Assembly (NCBI GenBank): GCA_022072445.1
Contig: JAJVHV010000002.1
Span: 124,001 to 188,000 of the forward strand
From: Phycisphaerae bacterium
Lineage (GTDB): Bacteria; Planctomycetota; Phycisphaerae; UBA1845; Fen-1342
Reading direction: 5' to 3'
DNA length: 64,000 bases
The notes under the pieces were generated by a model that was not told the DNA's origin, ran no database searches, and saw only the letters and a list, made by a program, of their open reading frames with translations. The number at the start of each line of letters is the position of its first letter. Position 1 is the stretch's first letter. Positions 32,440 to 40,754 of the stretch are shown in pieces. The position numbers were made by a program, and so were the translations under genes.

Positions 32440-34617
32440 CTACGCAGCGGCGGGGCGCTCGCGCTTGGCGCCAACGATCAGCAGGAAAACGACCATAACG
32501 GCAAAGAGCGCCAGGGCGAAGCCATTGCTCGTCGCCCAGCCACCGAGCACCTGCTCGCCAATGGCGAGATTCCACTTCAAACCGATCAGTGCCGCGACGA
32601 CGCCGGCGATCGTTCCGCCGGCGATCAGGCCACTCGAAAGCAGCACGCCCGGGCTCATCTCGCTCTCCGCCGCGGAGCGCCGCGCCAGCCGGTCTGCGAC
32701 CCAGCGGACCATGCCGCCGATGAAGATCGGCATCGACGTGGTGAGCGGCAGGTAGACGCCGACGGCGAAGGGCAGCGACGGAACGCCCGCCAGCTCGAGC
32801 ACCAGCGCGATGGCGGCGCCGAGCAGGACGAGCTCCCAGGGCATGTTGCGCGACAGGATGCCGTCGATGATGAAAGCCATCAGCACGGCCTTCGGCGCGT
32901 CATACTTGGTCGCGGGCGTGCCGTCGTCGTGCGCCGTCAGGCGACCATTGACTGCCGGATCGACCAGATACTGGGCCCTTCCCCCGTCATCGACCAGATA
33001 CTTGCCGGCCTGGACGCCGGGGATCTGGCCCGTGCGCACGTGAACGGCGTGATACTCCTTCGTGTCGGAGGCGGCCAGCGGGCCACGGACCTGTTCGAGC
33101 TTCTCGCCGCCCTTCAGTGGGATCGTCGCGCTCGGCAGTTCCTTCTTTGAATAGACCGTCCCGCCCTCGTTGAGCACGAGCAGCGTCCCGCCGATGACCA
33201 GCGCTGAGGTGAGCGCCCCGACCAGGATGCTGATCTGCTGCGACTTGGGTGTTCCGCCGACCAGATAGCCGGTCTTGAGGTCCTGCGAGGTGGTGCCGCC
33301 GTTGGAAGCCGCGATGCAGACGATTCCGGCGATCGACAGCGCGGTCAGCTTGTGAAAGTCGCTCTCCCAGCCGAGCCACAGGAAGATGAGGCAGGTCATG
33401 AGCAGCGTGGCGACGGTCATGCCGGAGATCGGGTTGGACGATGAGCCGATCTCGCCGGTGAGGCGCGACGAGACGGTGACGAACAGGAAGCCGAAGAGGA
33501 CGATGAGCACGGCGCCGATCAGATTCATGTGCAGCATGGGCGCGGCCCAGACGGCGGCGACGATGCCGAGGCTGCCGAAGAGGACCACGGACAGGGGCAA
33601 GTCGCGATCGGTCCGTTGCGCCGCGCCACCGCCGTTTGCGCCGGCGCGCTGCGCGATGTCTCCCAGACCGCTGACGATCGAGGCGAGGATGAGCGGCATG
33701 GCCTGGATCATGCTGATGATGCCGCCGGTGGCGACGGCCCCGGCGCCGATGTAGAGCACATAGCTGCTGCGGATGTCTCCGGGCGACATCTGGCTGATGA
33801 GCTTTTGACCGGGGTAGAGCGGCGCGGTCAGCCCCTCGCCGAAGAAGACGATCGCGGGTGTGAAGACCCAGGCGGCCAGCACGCCGCCCGCGACCATGAT
33901 GCAGGAAACGCGCGTGCCGATGATGTAGCCGACGCCCAGGAGGTGCGGCGAGACTTCGGTGGTGAGGACGGCGCCTTTGAAGAAGTTGAGTGCCCGGGCG
34001 GGGTATGTGAGGAAGAGCTTGAGGCCTTCGGTGCAGAACCAGAAGATGAAGCCGACGCCGAAGCCGGTGAAGACCGTCGCCGCCGAGGTGCCGCCTTTTT
34101 CGCCGACGATCAGCACATCGGCGCAGGCGGTTCCCTCGGGATAGGCGAGGCGACCGTGCTGTTTGACGATGAACGCGCGGCGCAGCGGGATCATCATCAG
34201 GATGCCGAGCAGTCCGCCCAGGCAGGCGACGAGCATGACGCGCGTCAGCTCGAGGTCGTATCCCAGGACCATCAGGGCGGGCATGGTCACGCCCACGCCG
34301 AAGGCGATGGACTCGCCGGCCGAGCCGGACGTCTGCACGATGTTGTTCTCGAGGATGGTCGCCCTGCGCACGCCCGGTATCTTTGAGAAGGCGCGGAAGA
34401 GCGTGATCGAGAGCACCGCGATGGGGATCGAGGCCGAGACGGTCATGCCGGCTTTGAGGACGAGGTAGAGCGACGAGGCGCCGAAGACAATCCCCAGGAT
34501 GGTGCCGACGAGCACGGCCTGAAACGTGAGCTCCGGGGGGGACTGATCGGCGCGGACGAAGGGCTGATGCTCGGCGACGGCGGACGTGGACTGGGACGAT
34601 GGGTGAACCGCGGACAC
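32440..34617 (-). CDS. OPT-family oligopeptide/metal-chelate transporter
   Basis: About 725 aa from a GTG at 34617 with AGGAG seven bases upstream; longer in-frame starts to 34752 lack a ribosome-binding site. Roughly fifteen membrane helices are visible, with OPT family markers such as ELTFQAVLVGTILGIVFGAS near the N-terminus, NIVQTSGSAGESIAFGVG, ISGMTVATLLMTCLIFLWLG and GTTSQDLKTGYLVGGTP. OPT proteins import peptides or metal-siderophore complexes driven by protons. A hydrophilic loop of about 90 residues (near YSKKELPSATIPLKGGEKLE) interrupts the C-terminal third. Confidence 0.9.
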   Translation of the reverse strand: MSAVHPSSQSTSAVAEHQPFVRADQSPPELTFQAVLVGTILGIVFGASSLYLVLKAGMTVSASIPIAVLSITLFRAFSKIPGVRRATILENNIVQTSGSAGESIAFGVGVTMPALMVLGYDLELTRVMLVACLGGLLGILMMIPLRRAFIVKQHGRLAYPEGTACADVLIVGEKGGTSAATVFTGFGVGFIFWFCTEGLKLFLTYPARALNFFKGAVLTTEVSPHLLGVGYIIGTRVSCIMVAGGVLAAWVFTPAIVFFGEGLTAPLYPGQKLISQMSPGDIRSSYVLYIGAGAVATGGIISMIQAMPLILASIVSGLGDIAQRAGANGGGAAQRTDRDLPLSVVLFGSLGIVAAVWAAPMLHMNLIGAVLIVLFGFLFVTVSSRLTGEIGSSSNPISGMTVATLLMTCLIFLWLGWESDFHKLTALSIAGIVCIAASNGGTTSQDLKTGYLVGGTPKSQQISILVGALTSALVIGGTLLVLNEGGTVYSKKELPSATIPLKGGEKLEQVRGPLAASDTKEYHAVHVRTGQIPGVQAGKYLVDDGGRAQYLVDPAVNGRLTAHDDGTPATKYDAPKAVLMAFIIDGILSRNMPWELVLLGAAIALVLELAGVPSLPFAVGVYLPLTTSMPIFIGGMVRWVADRLARRSAAESEMSPGVLLSSGLIAGGTIAGVVAALIGLKWNLAIGEQVLGGWATSNGFALALFAVMVVFLLIVGAKRERPAAA

Positions 34618-34912
34618 TCGTCGACTCCTGTGTGAGCGGCAGAACTGCGACAGCGAGCCGACGATCGGCTCAACCGGCTTCGGGGGGAGAGCGTACCGCG
34701 CGAACGTTGCGGTGGCGAGCCTGCCCAACAGTGTGGCGTGGTTTCGTGGCATGCATTCGCCGTCGGCGCAAGCATGCCTGCGTGCTACGAGTTCGGCATG
34801 CTCACGCCTGACGGCGAGAGCATGCCGCCGGGCGAGAGCACGCCGCCCGACTTGAGCCGTACGAGGCGGCCGTGGTTCGCGACATCAGGGCACGAAGCGC
34901 CAGCGAGGACGC
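34618..34912. other. Intergenic region without a gene
   Basis: About 295 bases. It contains several close copies of GCATGC and GAGAGCA(T/C)GCCGCC around 34770-34850 (a short degenerate repeat). No gene, RNA or clear promoter is seen beyond the ribosome-binding site of the OPT gene. Confidence 0.4.
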
Positions 34913-37315
34913 CTATGGCCCGGCGAGGCAGGCAACGAATCCGTCGACGTCGAAGCCGTTCACGCTGCCGTCGCCATCCACGTCGCCCGCGCAGGGCGAG
35001 CACGGCGTTCCCGAGCCGGACAGCAGCGCCACCATCGGGTCGACGTCAAAGCCGTTCACCGAGCCGTCGCAGTTGGTGTCGCACGGCTCGCAGGCCGACG
35101 CGACATACGTCGCCATTGCGCTGCGGTTGCCGAACATGTCGACCGAGATCGTCGTCTGACCGGCGGGCTGCGGCGAACCATCGACCAGCCAGCGCTCAAA
35201 CGTCAGCCCGACGCCGTCTGCCGCCGGCGCGGTCAGCGTCACCGTCTGCCCGCCGTCGTAGTTCCGCGCGAAAGGCGTGCTGCCGTCGGTCAGGCCGCCG
35301 TTGTCCGCTGGCGAAACGTCGATCAGCACGCCGCTGTTGGGGCTGCTGGTGATGTTGAGGTCGTAATGCGCTTCGTAGATCGCGTCCGCCTGGATGTCCT
35401 GCGTGATGGAGAAAGTGATCACGTTCCCGCCGGGCTGCCCGAGGCCGTTGAACTGCCACTCCTTGAAGAAGACGGCCCCGACCGTGGCGGGCGCGGTGAG
35501 CGTGACGCTGGTGGCGTCGACAAATGTGCGGACGAACGGGGCGACGCCGTCGCCATCGCCGTTGTAATCGTCGGGCGAAACACCGATGTTGACGAAGAAG
35601 AGACCGGGCACGTCGACCGACAGCTCGTGAAACGTCAGAACGTCAGCGGCGACCTGCACGTCGTCGATGTACCAGTCGTCGTCGGTCGCGTTGACTTCGG
35701 TGCGGAATCGAACGCGGAACTCGTTGTGCAGCGCGTCGGACGGCAGGTTGTGCGTCCAGAATGTGAAGCTGTTCTCCGTGGCGCCGTTCGAGATGATGCG
35801 ATTCAGCTCGATCCAGGTCAGGTTGTTGTTCCAGTATTCGACCGTCAGCGCCTCGCCCGATTCGACCGTGCGGGCCTCGGTGTAGTAGCTCAGCACGGCG
35901 CTGCCGGTACCGCCCAGCAGGATAAAATTCGTTCGCAGATCGTCGTCGAAGCCCTGGTTGGCGGCGGCGGTGTCCAGATTGACGGAATTATTGCCGCTGG
36001 GCTCGCCCACGGCCTGCGTGCTGATCGCGGCCCCATTGTTGTACGACCACTTGGCGGTGTCGATCGACATGTTGGGGAAGTTGTCGAAGAACGGCGGCGC
36101 GATCGGGTCGGCCAGGTCGTTCAGACAGGTGCGCGAGTTCTTGTGATTCGTGATCGACGTGATCGACGACGCCTCGAATTTCAGGTTGCTTCCGCCGATG
36201 CCGCCGCAGCCGCCCAGCGTCGCGCACATGATGTGACAACTGCTTCCGGAGCAGTGCTGGGCGCTCCAGTTATGGGCGAGTTCGTGTGCGGAGAGCGCCA
36301 CGCGGCTGTTGAAGTTCGTGGTGAAGCGCGATTCGACGACGCTGTAGCCGTTTCCGGCGGTGATGGACGAGCAGACGACCGACAGATACGCGATTCCGAT
36401 CACGCTGCTGTCGATGTTGCGCCCGGTCATCAGCTGCGCCAGGTCGCGCTGCACGTCGCGGCGGTTCGCGTTCCACCAGGAGCGGAACTGGCCGAGCAGC
36501 GCCGATGAGTCGGACGTCGTGTACGGGTCGGAGCTGGTCGTCCAGACCGTGACGCGCGTGATTTCGTACGTGATCGCCACGTCGCGCTCGTAGACCGTCT
36601 CCACCGCGTTCAGCACGTTCTCCATGTCGAACACGGTGTTCGCGACGCTGCTGCCGTTCTTCTGATAGAACTCGAAGTCCGCCTCGACCGCCAGGTCGCA
36701 CACTTTGTAGGGCGTTAGCGCCAGACTGCCGTCCCCCGCGTCGCCGGAATGATCGTGCGACGCGTGATCCGGCATGTCCTGCGTTCCGCACTGCCACGGG
36801 CCAGGCAGCACGTCCTCGCTGCGGTAGACGACGTGTGTGTGCGGCGGCGCGCCGGCGACGGCATCGGCCAGCGGCTGGATCGTCCAGACCACGCCGTCGC
36901 CATCGAGAATCGTCGCGGTCAACTGCCCGTCGCGATAGGACGCGGCTACGATCGAACCCGGACGTTCGAGCACGGTGCCGCGGTAGGTCCGGATGGGCGG
37001 AGCTTCGACTCCGTGGAGGTTGCCCTGCTCGTCCGATACCTCCAGCACAAAGCGGTCGGACCGGATGCTGTGTTTGTGGAGATCGAGAGTCACGCCCTCG
37101 CCGCCGAGATCGACGACGGCCGCAAATGGACCTTCGTCGGAGGGCAGATTCAGCTCCTGGACCGATATGGCGCGGACGTGAAACGCCTCGGCGGCGGCCT
37201 GCTGAAGGTCCGCGGCGGGCGGCGTCACTTGCGGCGAGGCGGCGCCGAGCAGTGCCATGAACAAACATCCCCCGACCGATAGATTCCCAGCGGAAACGGC
37301 GAAGCGGCGGAACAT
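34913..37315 (-). CDS. Secreted reprolysin-like zinc metalloprotease with dockerin-like C-terminus
   Basis: About 800 aa from the ATG at 37315 (MFRRFAVSAGNLS), preceded by AAAGG. A signal peptide and a propeptide-like region (to about residue 190) come first. The catalytic domain has the full zinc motif HELAHNWSAQH (HExxHxxxxxH, near residue 342) and nearby paired cysteines as in M12/reprolysin-type proteases. A beta-rich domain follows (DTAKWSYNNGA...VLSYYTEARTVESGE), then two similar repeats (FFVNIGVSPDDYNGDGDGVAPFVR and LINSSPNSG-like with DVSPADNGG), then dockerin-like CDTNCDGSVNGFDVDPMV and GDVDGDGSVNGFDVDGFV. It is probably secreted or surface-attached. Confidence 0.85.
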   Translation of the reverse strand: MFRRFAVSAGNLSVGGCLFMALLGAASPQVTPPAADLQQAAAEAFHVRAISVQELNLPSDEGPFAAVVDLGGEGVTLDLHKHSIRSDRFVLEVSDEQGNLHGVEAPPIRTYRGTVLERPGSIVAASYRDGQLTATILDGDGVVWTIQPLADAVAGAPPHTHVVYRSEDVLPGPWQCGTQDMPDHASHDHSGDAGDGSLALTPYKVCDLAVEADFEFYQKNGSSVANTVFDMENVLNAVETVYERDVAITYEITRVTVWTTSSDPYTTSDSSALLGQFRSWWNANRRDVQRDLAQLMTGRNIDSSVIGIAYLSVVCSSITAGNGYSVVESRFTTNFNSRVALSAHELAHNWSAQHCSGSSCHIMCATLGGCGGIGGSNLKFEASSITSITNHKNSRTCLNDLADPIAPPFFDNFPNMSIDTAKWSYNNGAAISTQAVGEPSGNNSVNLDTAAANQGFDDDLRTNFILLGGTGSAVLSYYTEARTVESGEALTVEYWNNNLTWIELNRIISNGATENSFTFWTHNLPSDALHNEFRVRFRTEVNATDDDWYIDDVQVAADVLTFHELSVDVPGLFFVNIGVSPDDYNGDGDGVAPFVRTFVDATSVTLTAPATVGAVFFKEWQFNGLGQPGGNVITFSITQDIQADAIYEAHYDLNITSSPNSGVLIDVSPADNGGLTDGSTPFARNYDGGQTVTLTAPAADGVGLTFERWLVDGSPQPAGQTTISVDMFGNRSAMATYVASACEPCDTNCDGSVNGFDVDPMVALLSGSGTPCSPCAGDVDGDGSVNGFDVDGFVACLAGP

Positions 37316-37563
37316 CCCTGGACCTTTCTGGGCGTGCGCCCATCCTCCCTCACGCAACGCCGGCCGCGCAGCGCTGCGTCGCGCTGCCGACCGAACGAAA
37401 ACTGTTGCCGCAAGCTGTGTTGTCCCGGCGTGAAATCACAGCGTCCCAGCGATCAGTGATGATACTCGAACGCGGCGCGCGAGGTCAATCGGCTGTGGCG
37501 CGGGGCGCGCGGCGCGGGACCGCGCGGCGCGGGAGGGAGGACGCTGATTATCGGAAATGGTCC

Positions 37564-38508
37564 CTAGGCGGGCAGCGCGCGGACGAAATCGCGAATCAGG
37601 ACGTTCTGGTGCTTATGGTAGCCGAAGCATACGAGCGGATAGATCGTCGCGCCCAGCCGCCGGGCCGCGCGGCAGAATAAACGTTCCCACATGCTGGATG
37701 CGTCCGCCATGCGGCGCTCGAAGTTTCGCTGGATGATGATCCACACGTCTTCGCTGAGTTTTTCGGGCGTGCCGAACTCCCCGCTGATGGCCGCGTCGCC
37801 GCCGCGGATGTTGGCGATCAGCTCGTCGGCCGATCCGCCGTGCGAGAGCGTATAGGTGGTTCCAACGCGATGGGTGTGGGAATCGCTGCCGCCGACGAGC
37901 ACTTTTCCGTGCTCGCGGGTCGCATACCAGGCGAACGCGTTATGCGCGTAGCTGCGCGTGCCGTTGAGCCCCTCGAAGACCGGAAAATGCTCGAGCATCA
38001 CCTCGATGTGCCGCCGCGTCAGCACGCGATGCTGTTCGTTCCAGGTCATGTGGTTCAGGACGTAGAGCTTGTCGATGCTGCGGCAGTAGGCGACGAAGTC
38101 GAAAATGTTGTGGCGGACGCGCTGCAATTCGCGATGCTGCTCCTCGTCGATGTCATAGACGTTGCTGTGGATGATGGTCCCATCATGCGGGAAGACGACG
38201 GATACTTCCTCGCCGATGATGAAATCCGGCAGCGGACCGCGGCGGTCGAGCAGCGCGCGGCAGCCGTCGATCGTGTCGTGATCGGTGAGCGTGACGAAGT
38301 CCATGCCGCGCGACTTGGCGAGGTCGTAGCTTTCTTCGGGTTCGAGCAGCGGGTGGTAGACGATGCCGGGCGCGTACTTGATGCGCTCGTCGGAAAAGGT
38401 GCTGTGGCAGTGCATGTCGATCCGGACGTGTGCCGCCGCACCGGCGGCGCGCGGGCCGTCGTCCGGATGGATCGAGTATTCCAGCATCGGCGAGAGCAGG
38501 TCGTTCAT
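37564..38508 (-). CDS. PHP-domain phosphoesterase-like hydrolase
   Basis: 314 aa from the ATG at 38508 (MNDLLSPMLEYSIH). PHP-domain metal ligands are all visible: RIDMHCHSTFSDE at the N-terminus, FVTLTDHDTIDGCRA, DFIIGEEVSVVFPHDGTIIH, YVLNHMTWNE and LVGGSDSHTHRVG. PHP proteins hydrolyse phosphoesters (histidinol phosphate, nucleotides or DNA ends). The middle of this one (FDFVAYCRSIDKLYVLNH) resembles stand-alone PHP phosphatases. Substrate unknown. Confidence 0.85.
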   Translation of the reverse strand: MNDLLSPMLEYSIHPDDGPRAAGAAAHVRIDMHCHSTFSDERIKYAPGIVYHPLLEPEESYDLAKSRGMDFVTLTDHDTIDGCRALLDRRGPLPDFIIGEEVSVVFPHDGTIIHSNVYDIDEEQHRELQRVRHNIFDFVAYCRSIDKLYVLNHMTWNEQHRVLTRRHIEVMLEHFPVFEGLNGTRSYAHNAFAWYATREHGKVLVGGSDSHTHRVGTTYTLSHGGSADELIANIRGGDAAISGEFGTPEKLSEDVWIIIQRNFERRMADASSMWERLFCRAARRLGATIYPLVCFGYHKHQNVLIRDFVRALPA

Positions 38509-39124
38509 TGGTTTTCCGCCGGGCGCAAGGGTCTGGTCGCCGCAACCGATACAACCCATCGTGGCCATGCGTCTGGGCGTCCCCATGGCTCGGACGCCGC
38601 TGCAAACCTGACAGCTCTAAAGGTGTAAGCGTGCTGTGTGAAGATTCCGATATTTCGGCGCGTTATTTCGGTCGAAGTTCCAACAACTTCTGACAAGCGG
38701 CGCGCCCGAATTGCGCAAACCGCTTCCGGCAGGATACCTCCGGGGATGGCTGAGTCAATTGAAAAACGAGCGACGAAGCGACGGAGCGACGAAGGCACGG
38801 AGCGACGGAGCAGGGCCGCGTCGGCCTCCGCGGCACAGGCTGATAGCCCGTGCCGGCAGAGGCTGATAGCCTGTGCCACACTGTCGCTGACGTGTCCATC
38901 CATCAGGGCCGCGTCGGCCATCGCGGCACAGGCTGATAGCCCGTGCCGGCAGAGGCTGATAGCCCGTGCCTGCACAGGCTGATAGCCTGTGCCTGCACAG
39001 GCTGATAGCCTGTGCCACACTGTCGCTGACGTGTCCATCCATCAGGGGCCGCGTCGGCTTCCACGGCAAAAGGCGGGCCGGCAGAATGCCAGCCCTACCG
39101 TGGATTGGCGCGCCGCGCAGGACA
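38509..39124. other. Intergenic region made largely of palindromic repeats
   Basis: About 616 bases between two minus-strand genes. From 38811 to 39060 it is filled by the palindromic repeats described separately; a further palindrome-like element (GCGGGCCGGCAGAATGCCAG) lies at about 39073-39094. No gene is supported. Confidence 0.6.
38811..39060. repeat. Cluster of palindromic repeats (CACAGGCTGATAGCCTGTG) within a larger duplicated unit
   Basis: A sequence close to CAGGCTGATAGCCTGTGCC occurs six times, at about 38836, 38859, 38929, 38952, 38975 and 38998, at 23-bp spacing inside each cluster. CACAGGCT-GAT-AGCCTGTG is a hairpin with a GAT loop. These are nested in a larger unit starting CAGGGCCGCGTCGGCC at 38811 and 38904, with a third start near 39044, ending in ACTGTCGCTGACGTGTCCAT. 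The second unit is longer by two extra 23-bp elements. Confidence 0.8.
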
Positions 39125-39892
39125 TCACGTGCTTTCGATGCGGAACGCCACGGTCACGACGGCCTGCACGTCTTTGTCGACCGTTTCGGTCTCGTATCGG
39201 CCGTAGTCGCTGACTTCGGTCGAGTCGGGCCGGGTTACCTGCAACACTCCCATCTGCACCGAGCGCACGTCCGCCACGCGTCCGCCGACGTTGCGGGCGA
39301 TTTCGTCGGCTCGGCGGCGGGCGTCTTTGGCCGCCTCGCCCAGCAGGTCGGCCCGCAGGTCGGGCAGGCGCGTGATGTAATACTCGGGCGTCAGCGAGAC
39401 GATCACCAGCCCCTCCTGCATGAGCTGCGTCACGTCGCCGGCGGAGGTCGCGACGCGGGACACGTCGGTCGTGCTCAGGACGAAGCTGCGGGCCAGCGTA
39501 TAACCCATCAGCTCGCGCGTCTCGTTTCCCTTCGCGTCGCGGACGTAGTGCGTATTCGTATCGATCGCGCCCAGCCGCACCTCGTCGGGCTGGAAGCCGC
39601 GCTGCGTCAGAAACTCGCGCACGCGCTGCACGCCGCTGTCCAGCGCCGTCAGCGCCTGCTGCAGGTCGCGGTTTTCGCCGCGGATCGTCACGTACCACAC
39701 GGCGCGGTCCGATTGAACGCGCCGGCGGGTCGAGCCCTTGACGGTGATGGTCTGCTCGCGCTGCGCGGCGGTGTCGCCGCGATGCTGATAGGCGCGCGAG
39801 GCGACGAGCGTGCTGGTGACGAGGCTGACGCCCAGGCCGATGACGACGATGGTGGCGGTGGTGGCGACATTGAGGTGGACGCGGTAGTCCAT
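39125..39892 (-). CDS. SIMPL (DUF541) domain periplasmic protein
   Basis: 255 aa from the ATG at 39892 (MDYRVHLNVATTATIVVIGL), with one N-terminal membrane anchor. The SIMPL-domain pattern follows: ITVKGSTRRRVQSDRAVWYV, LTALDSGVQRVREFLTQRGF, DVSRVATSAGDVTQLMQEGL, AAKDARRRADEIARNVGGRV, VAFRIEST. Such proteins form rings outside the inner membrane and are implicated in envelope or oxidative stress. Upstream lies the 131-bp repeat region, which may contain its promoter. Confidence 0.82.
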   Translation of the reverse strand: MDYRVHLNVATTATIVVIGLGVSLVTSTLVASRAYQHRGDTAAQREQTITVKGSTRRRVQSDRAVWYVTIRGENRDLQQALTALDSGVQRVREFLTQRGFQPDEVRLGAIDTNTHYVRDAKGNETRELMGYTLARSFVLSTTDVSRVATSAGDVTQLMQEGLVIVSLTPEYYITRLPDLRADLLGEAAKDARRRADEIARNVGGRVADVRSVQMGVLQVTRPDSTEVSDYGRYETETVDKDVQAVVTVAFRIEST

Positions 39893-40140
39893 GGGCTGCT
39901 CCTCCGTGAGCAGAGCGGACGCGGGACGATGACGCGGGCGATCCGTCGCCCGACGCATGGAAGTATACGCGGCGCGCAAGGCGCGGCGGCAGCAGATTTC
40001 TGGTCGAGAATGGAATTGTGCCGCCCGACGCTGCGCCGCGTGCCGCCGCACCTACCGCCGACCTTCGCCGGACTGGCTGTTCTCATGCCGACCGACCGCC
40101 GAGACGCGCCGGACAGGTCGGTCTCACGCCGCGGCGTGCG

Positions 40141-40402
40141 CCGACACTTGCCGGCAACATCCGCCGGGCGGATCGGTCGACAGTCGCGTCGCCCGCCGCG
40201 CCCACTGCCGACATGGGCGGCGGCGCGCGGCGACATCCGCCGGCCGGGTCGGTCTCGCGCCGCGGCGAGCGCCGACACTTGCCGACACCATCCGCCGGGC
40301 GGATCGGTCGACAGTCGCGTCGCCCGCCGCGCCCACTGCCGACATGGGCGGCGGCGCGCGGCGACATCCGCCGGCCGGGTCGGTCTCGCGCCGCGGCGAG
40401 CG
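40141..40402. repeat. 131-bp direct repeat, two nearly identical copies
   Basis: Copy A (40141-40271) and copy B (40272-40402) are adjacent and differ at only a few positions near their starts. Each begins CCGACACTTGCCG and ends with GGTCGGTCTCGCGCCGCGGCG. The end motif also occurs, slightly changed, just upstream at 40113-40140 and again at about 40483-40505. Confidence 0.85.
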
Positions 40403-40602
40403 TCGCGCCACTGCCGAAATGGCGCGTACGATTCGGACGCATGTCGCGCGGAGCGCCGCTTCCACCGCCGACATGGGCGCACGCATGTCGGTCTCACGCC
40501 GACGCGAGCGACGACGCGGTTCGGGCGCTTTCTGCGTGGGGGGCGTGGCGTGAGCGATTATCGGGATCGACCGGCGACTCGCCGCAAAAACCGGCGGCTG
40601 GA

Positions 40603-40635
40603 TTGACTTTGCCGCGGCGCCCGATAGGTTATGCT
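40603..40635 (+). promoter_or_regulatory. Probable tRNA-Asn promoter
   Basis: TTGACT at 40603-40608 is followed by TAGGTT (40625-40630, spacing 16), overlapping TATGCT (40630-40635, spacing 21). The tRNA begins about 50 bases later. Confidence 0.4.
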
Positions 40636-40682
40636 AAGTGGGGCGACGCGCCGGCCGGCGGCCGGGAGCGTCGCCGATGCGG

Positions 40683-40754
40683 TCCCCGATAGCTCAATGG
40701 TAGAGCACCCGGCTGTTAACCGGGTTGTTGCAGGTTCGAGTCCTGCTCGGGGAG
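40683..40754 (+). tRNA. tRNA-Asn (GUU)
   Basis: A 72-nt cloverleaf. The acceptor stem TCCCCGA (40683-40689) pairs with TCGGGGA (40747-40753). The D-arm is GCTCAATGGTAGAGC. The anticodon arm is CCCGG-CTGTTAA-CCGGG with anticodon GTT at 40715-40717. The T-arm CAGGTTCGAGTCCTG has the standard TTC loop. The CCA end is not encoded. It is followed by a T-run (CTTTTTG). The 3' half is overlapped on the other strand by the end of a serine recombinase gene. Confidence 0.96.

Larger units (their letters stand above)
39893..40682. other. Long GC-rich intergenic region with repeats
   Basis: About 790 bases. Several reading frames on both strands are open, but only because the sequence is very GC-rich and repetitive; the hypothetical products are low-complexity and repeat the same Arg/Ala/Pro motif. 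It holds the 131-bp direct repeat and, at the right end, the promoter of tRNA-Asn. Confidence 0.6.

Noticed and set aside
38836-39016. Repeats at 23-bp spacing as a possible CRISPR array
   Set aside because: The repeats are nearly contiguous, with only a few bases between them and no unique spacers; they are short hairpins typical of REP elements.
38966-40606. 546-aa open frame on the plus strand
   Set aside because: Runs antisense through the SIMPL gene and then through the 131-bp repeats; the second half simply repeats the same Arg/Pro/Ala sequence.
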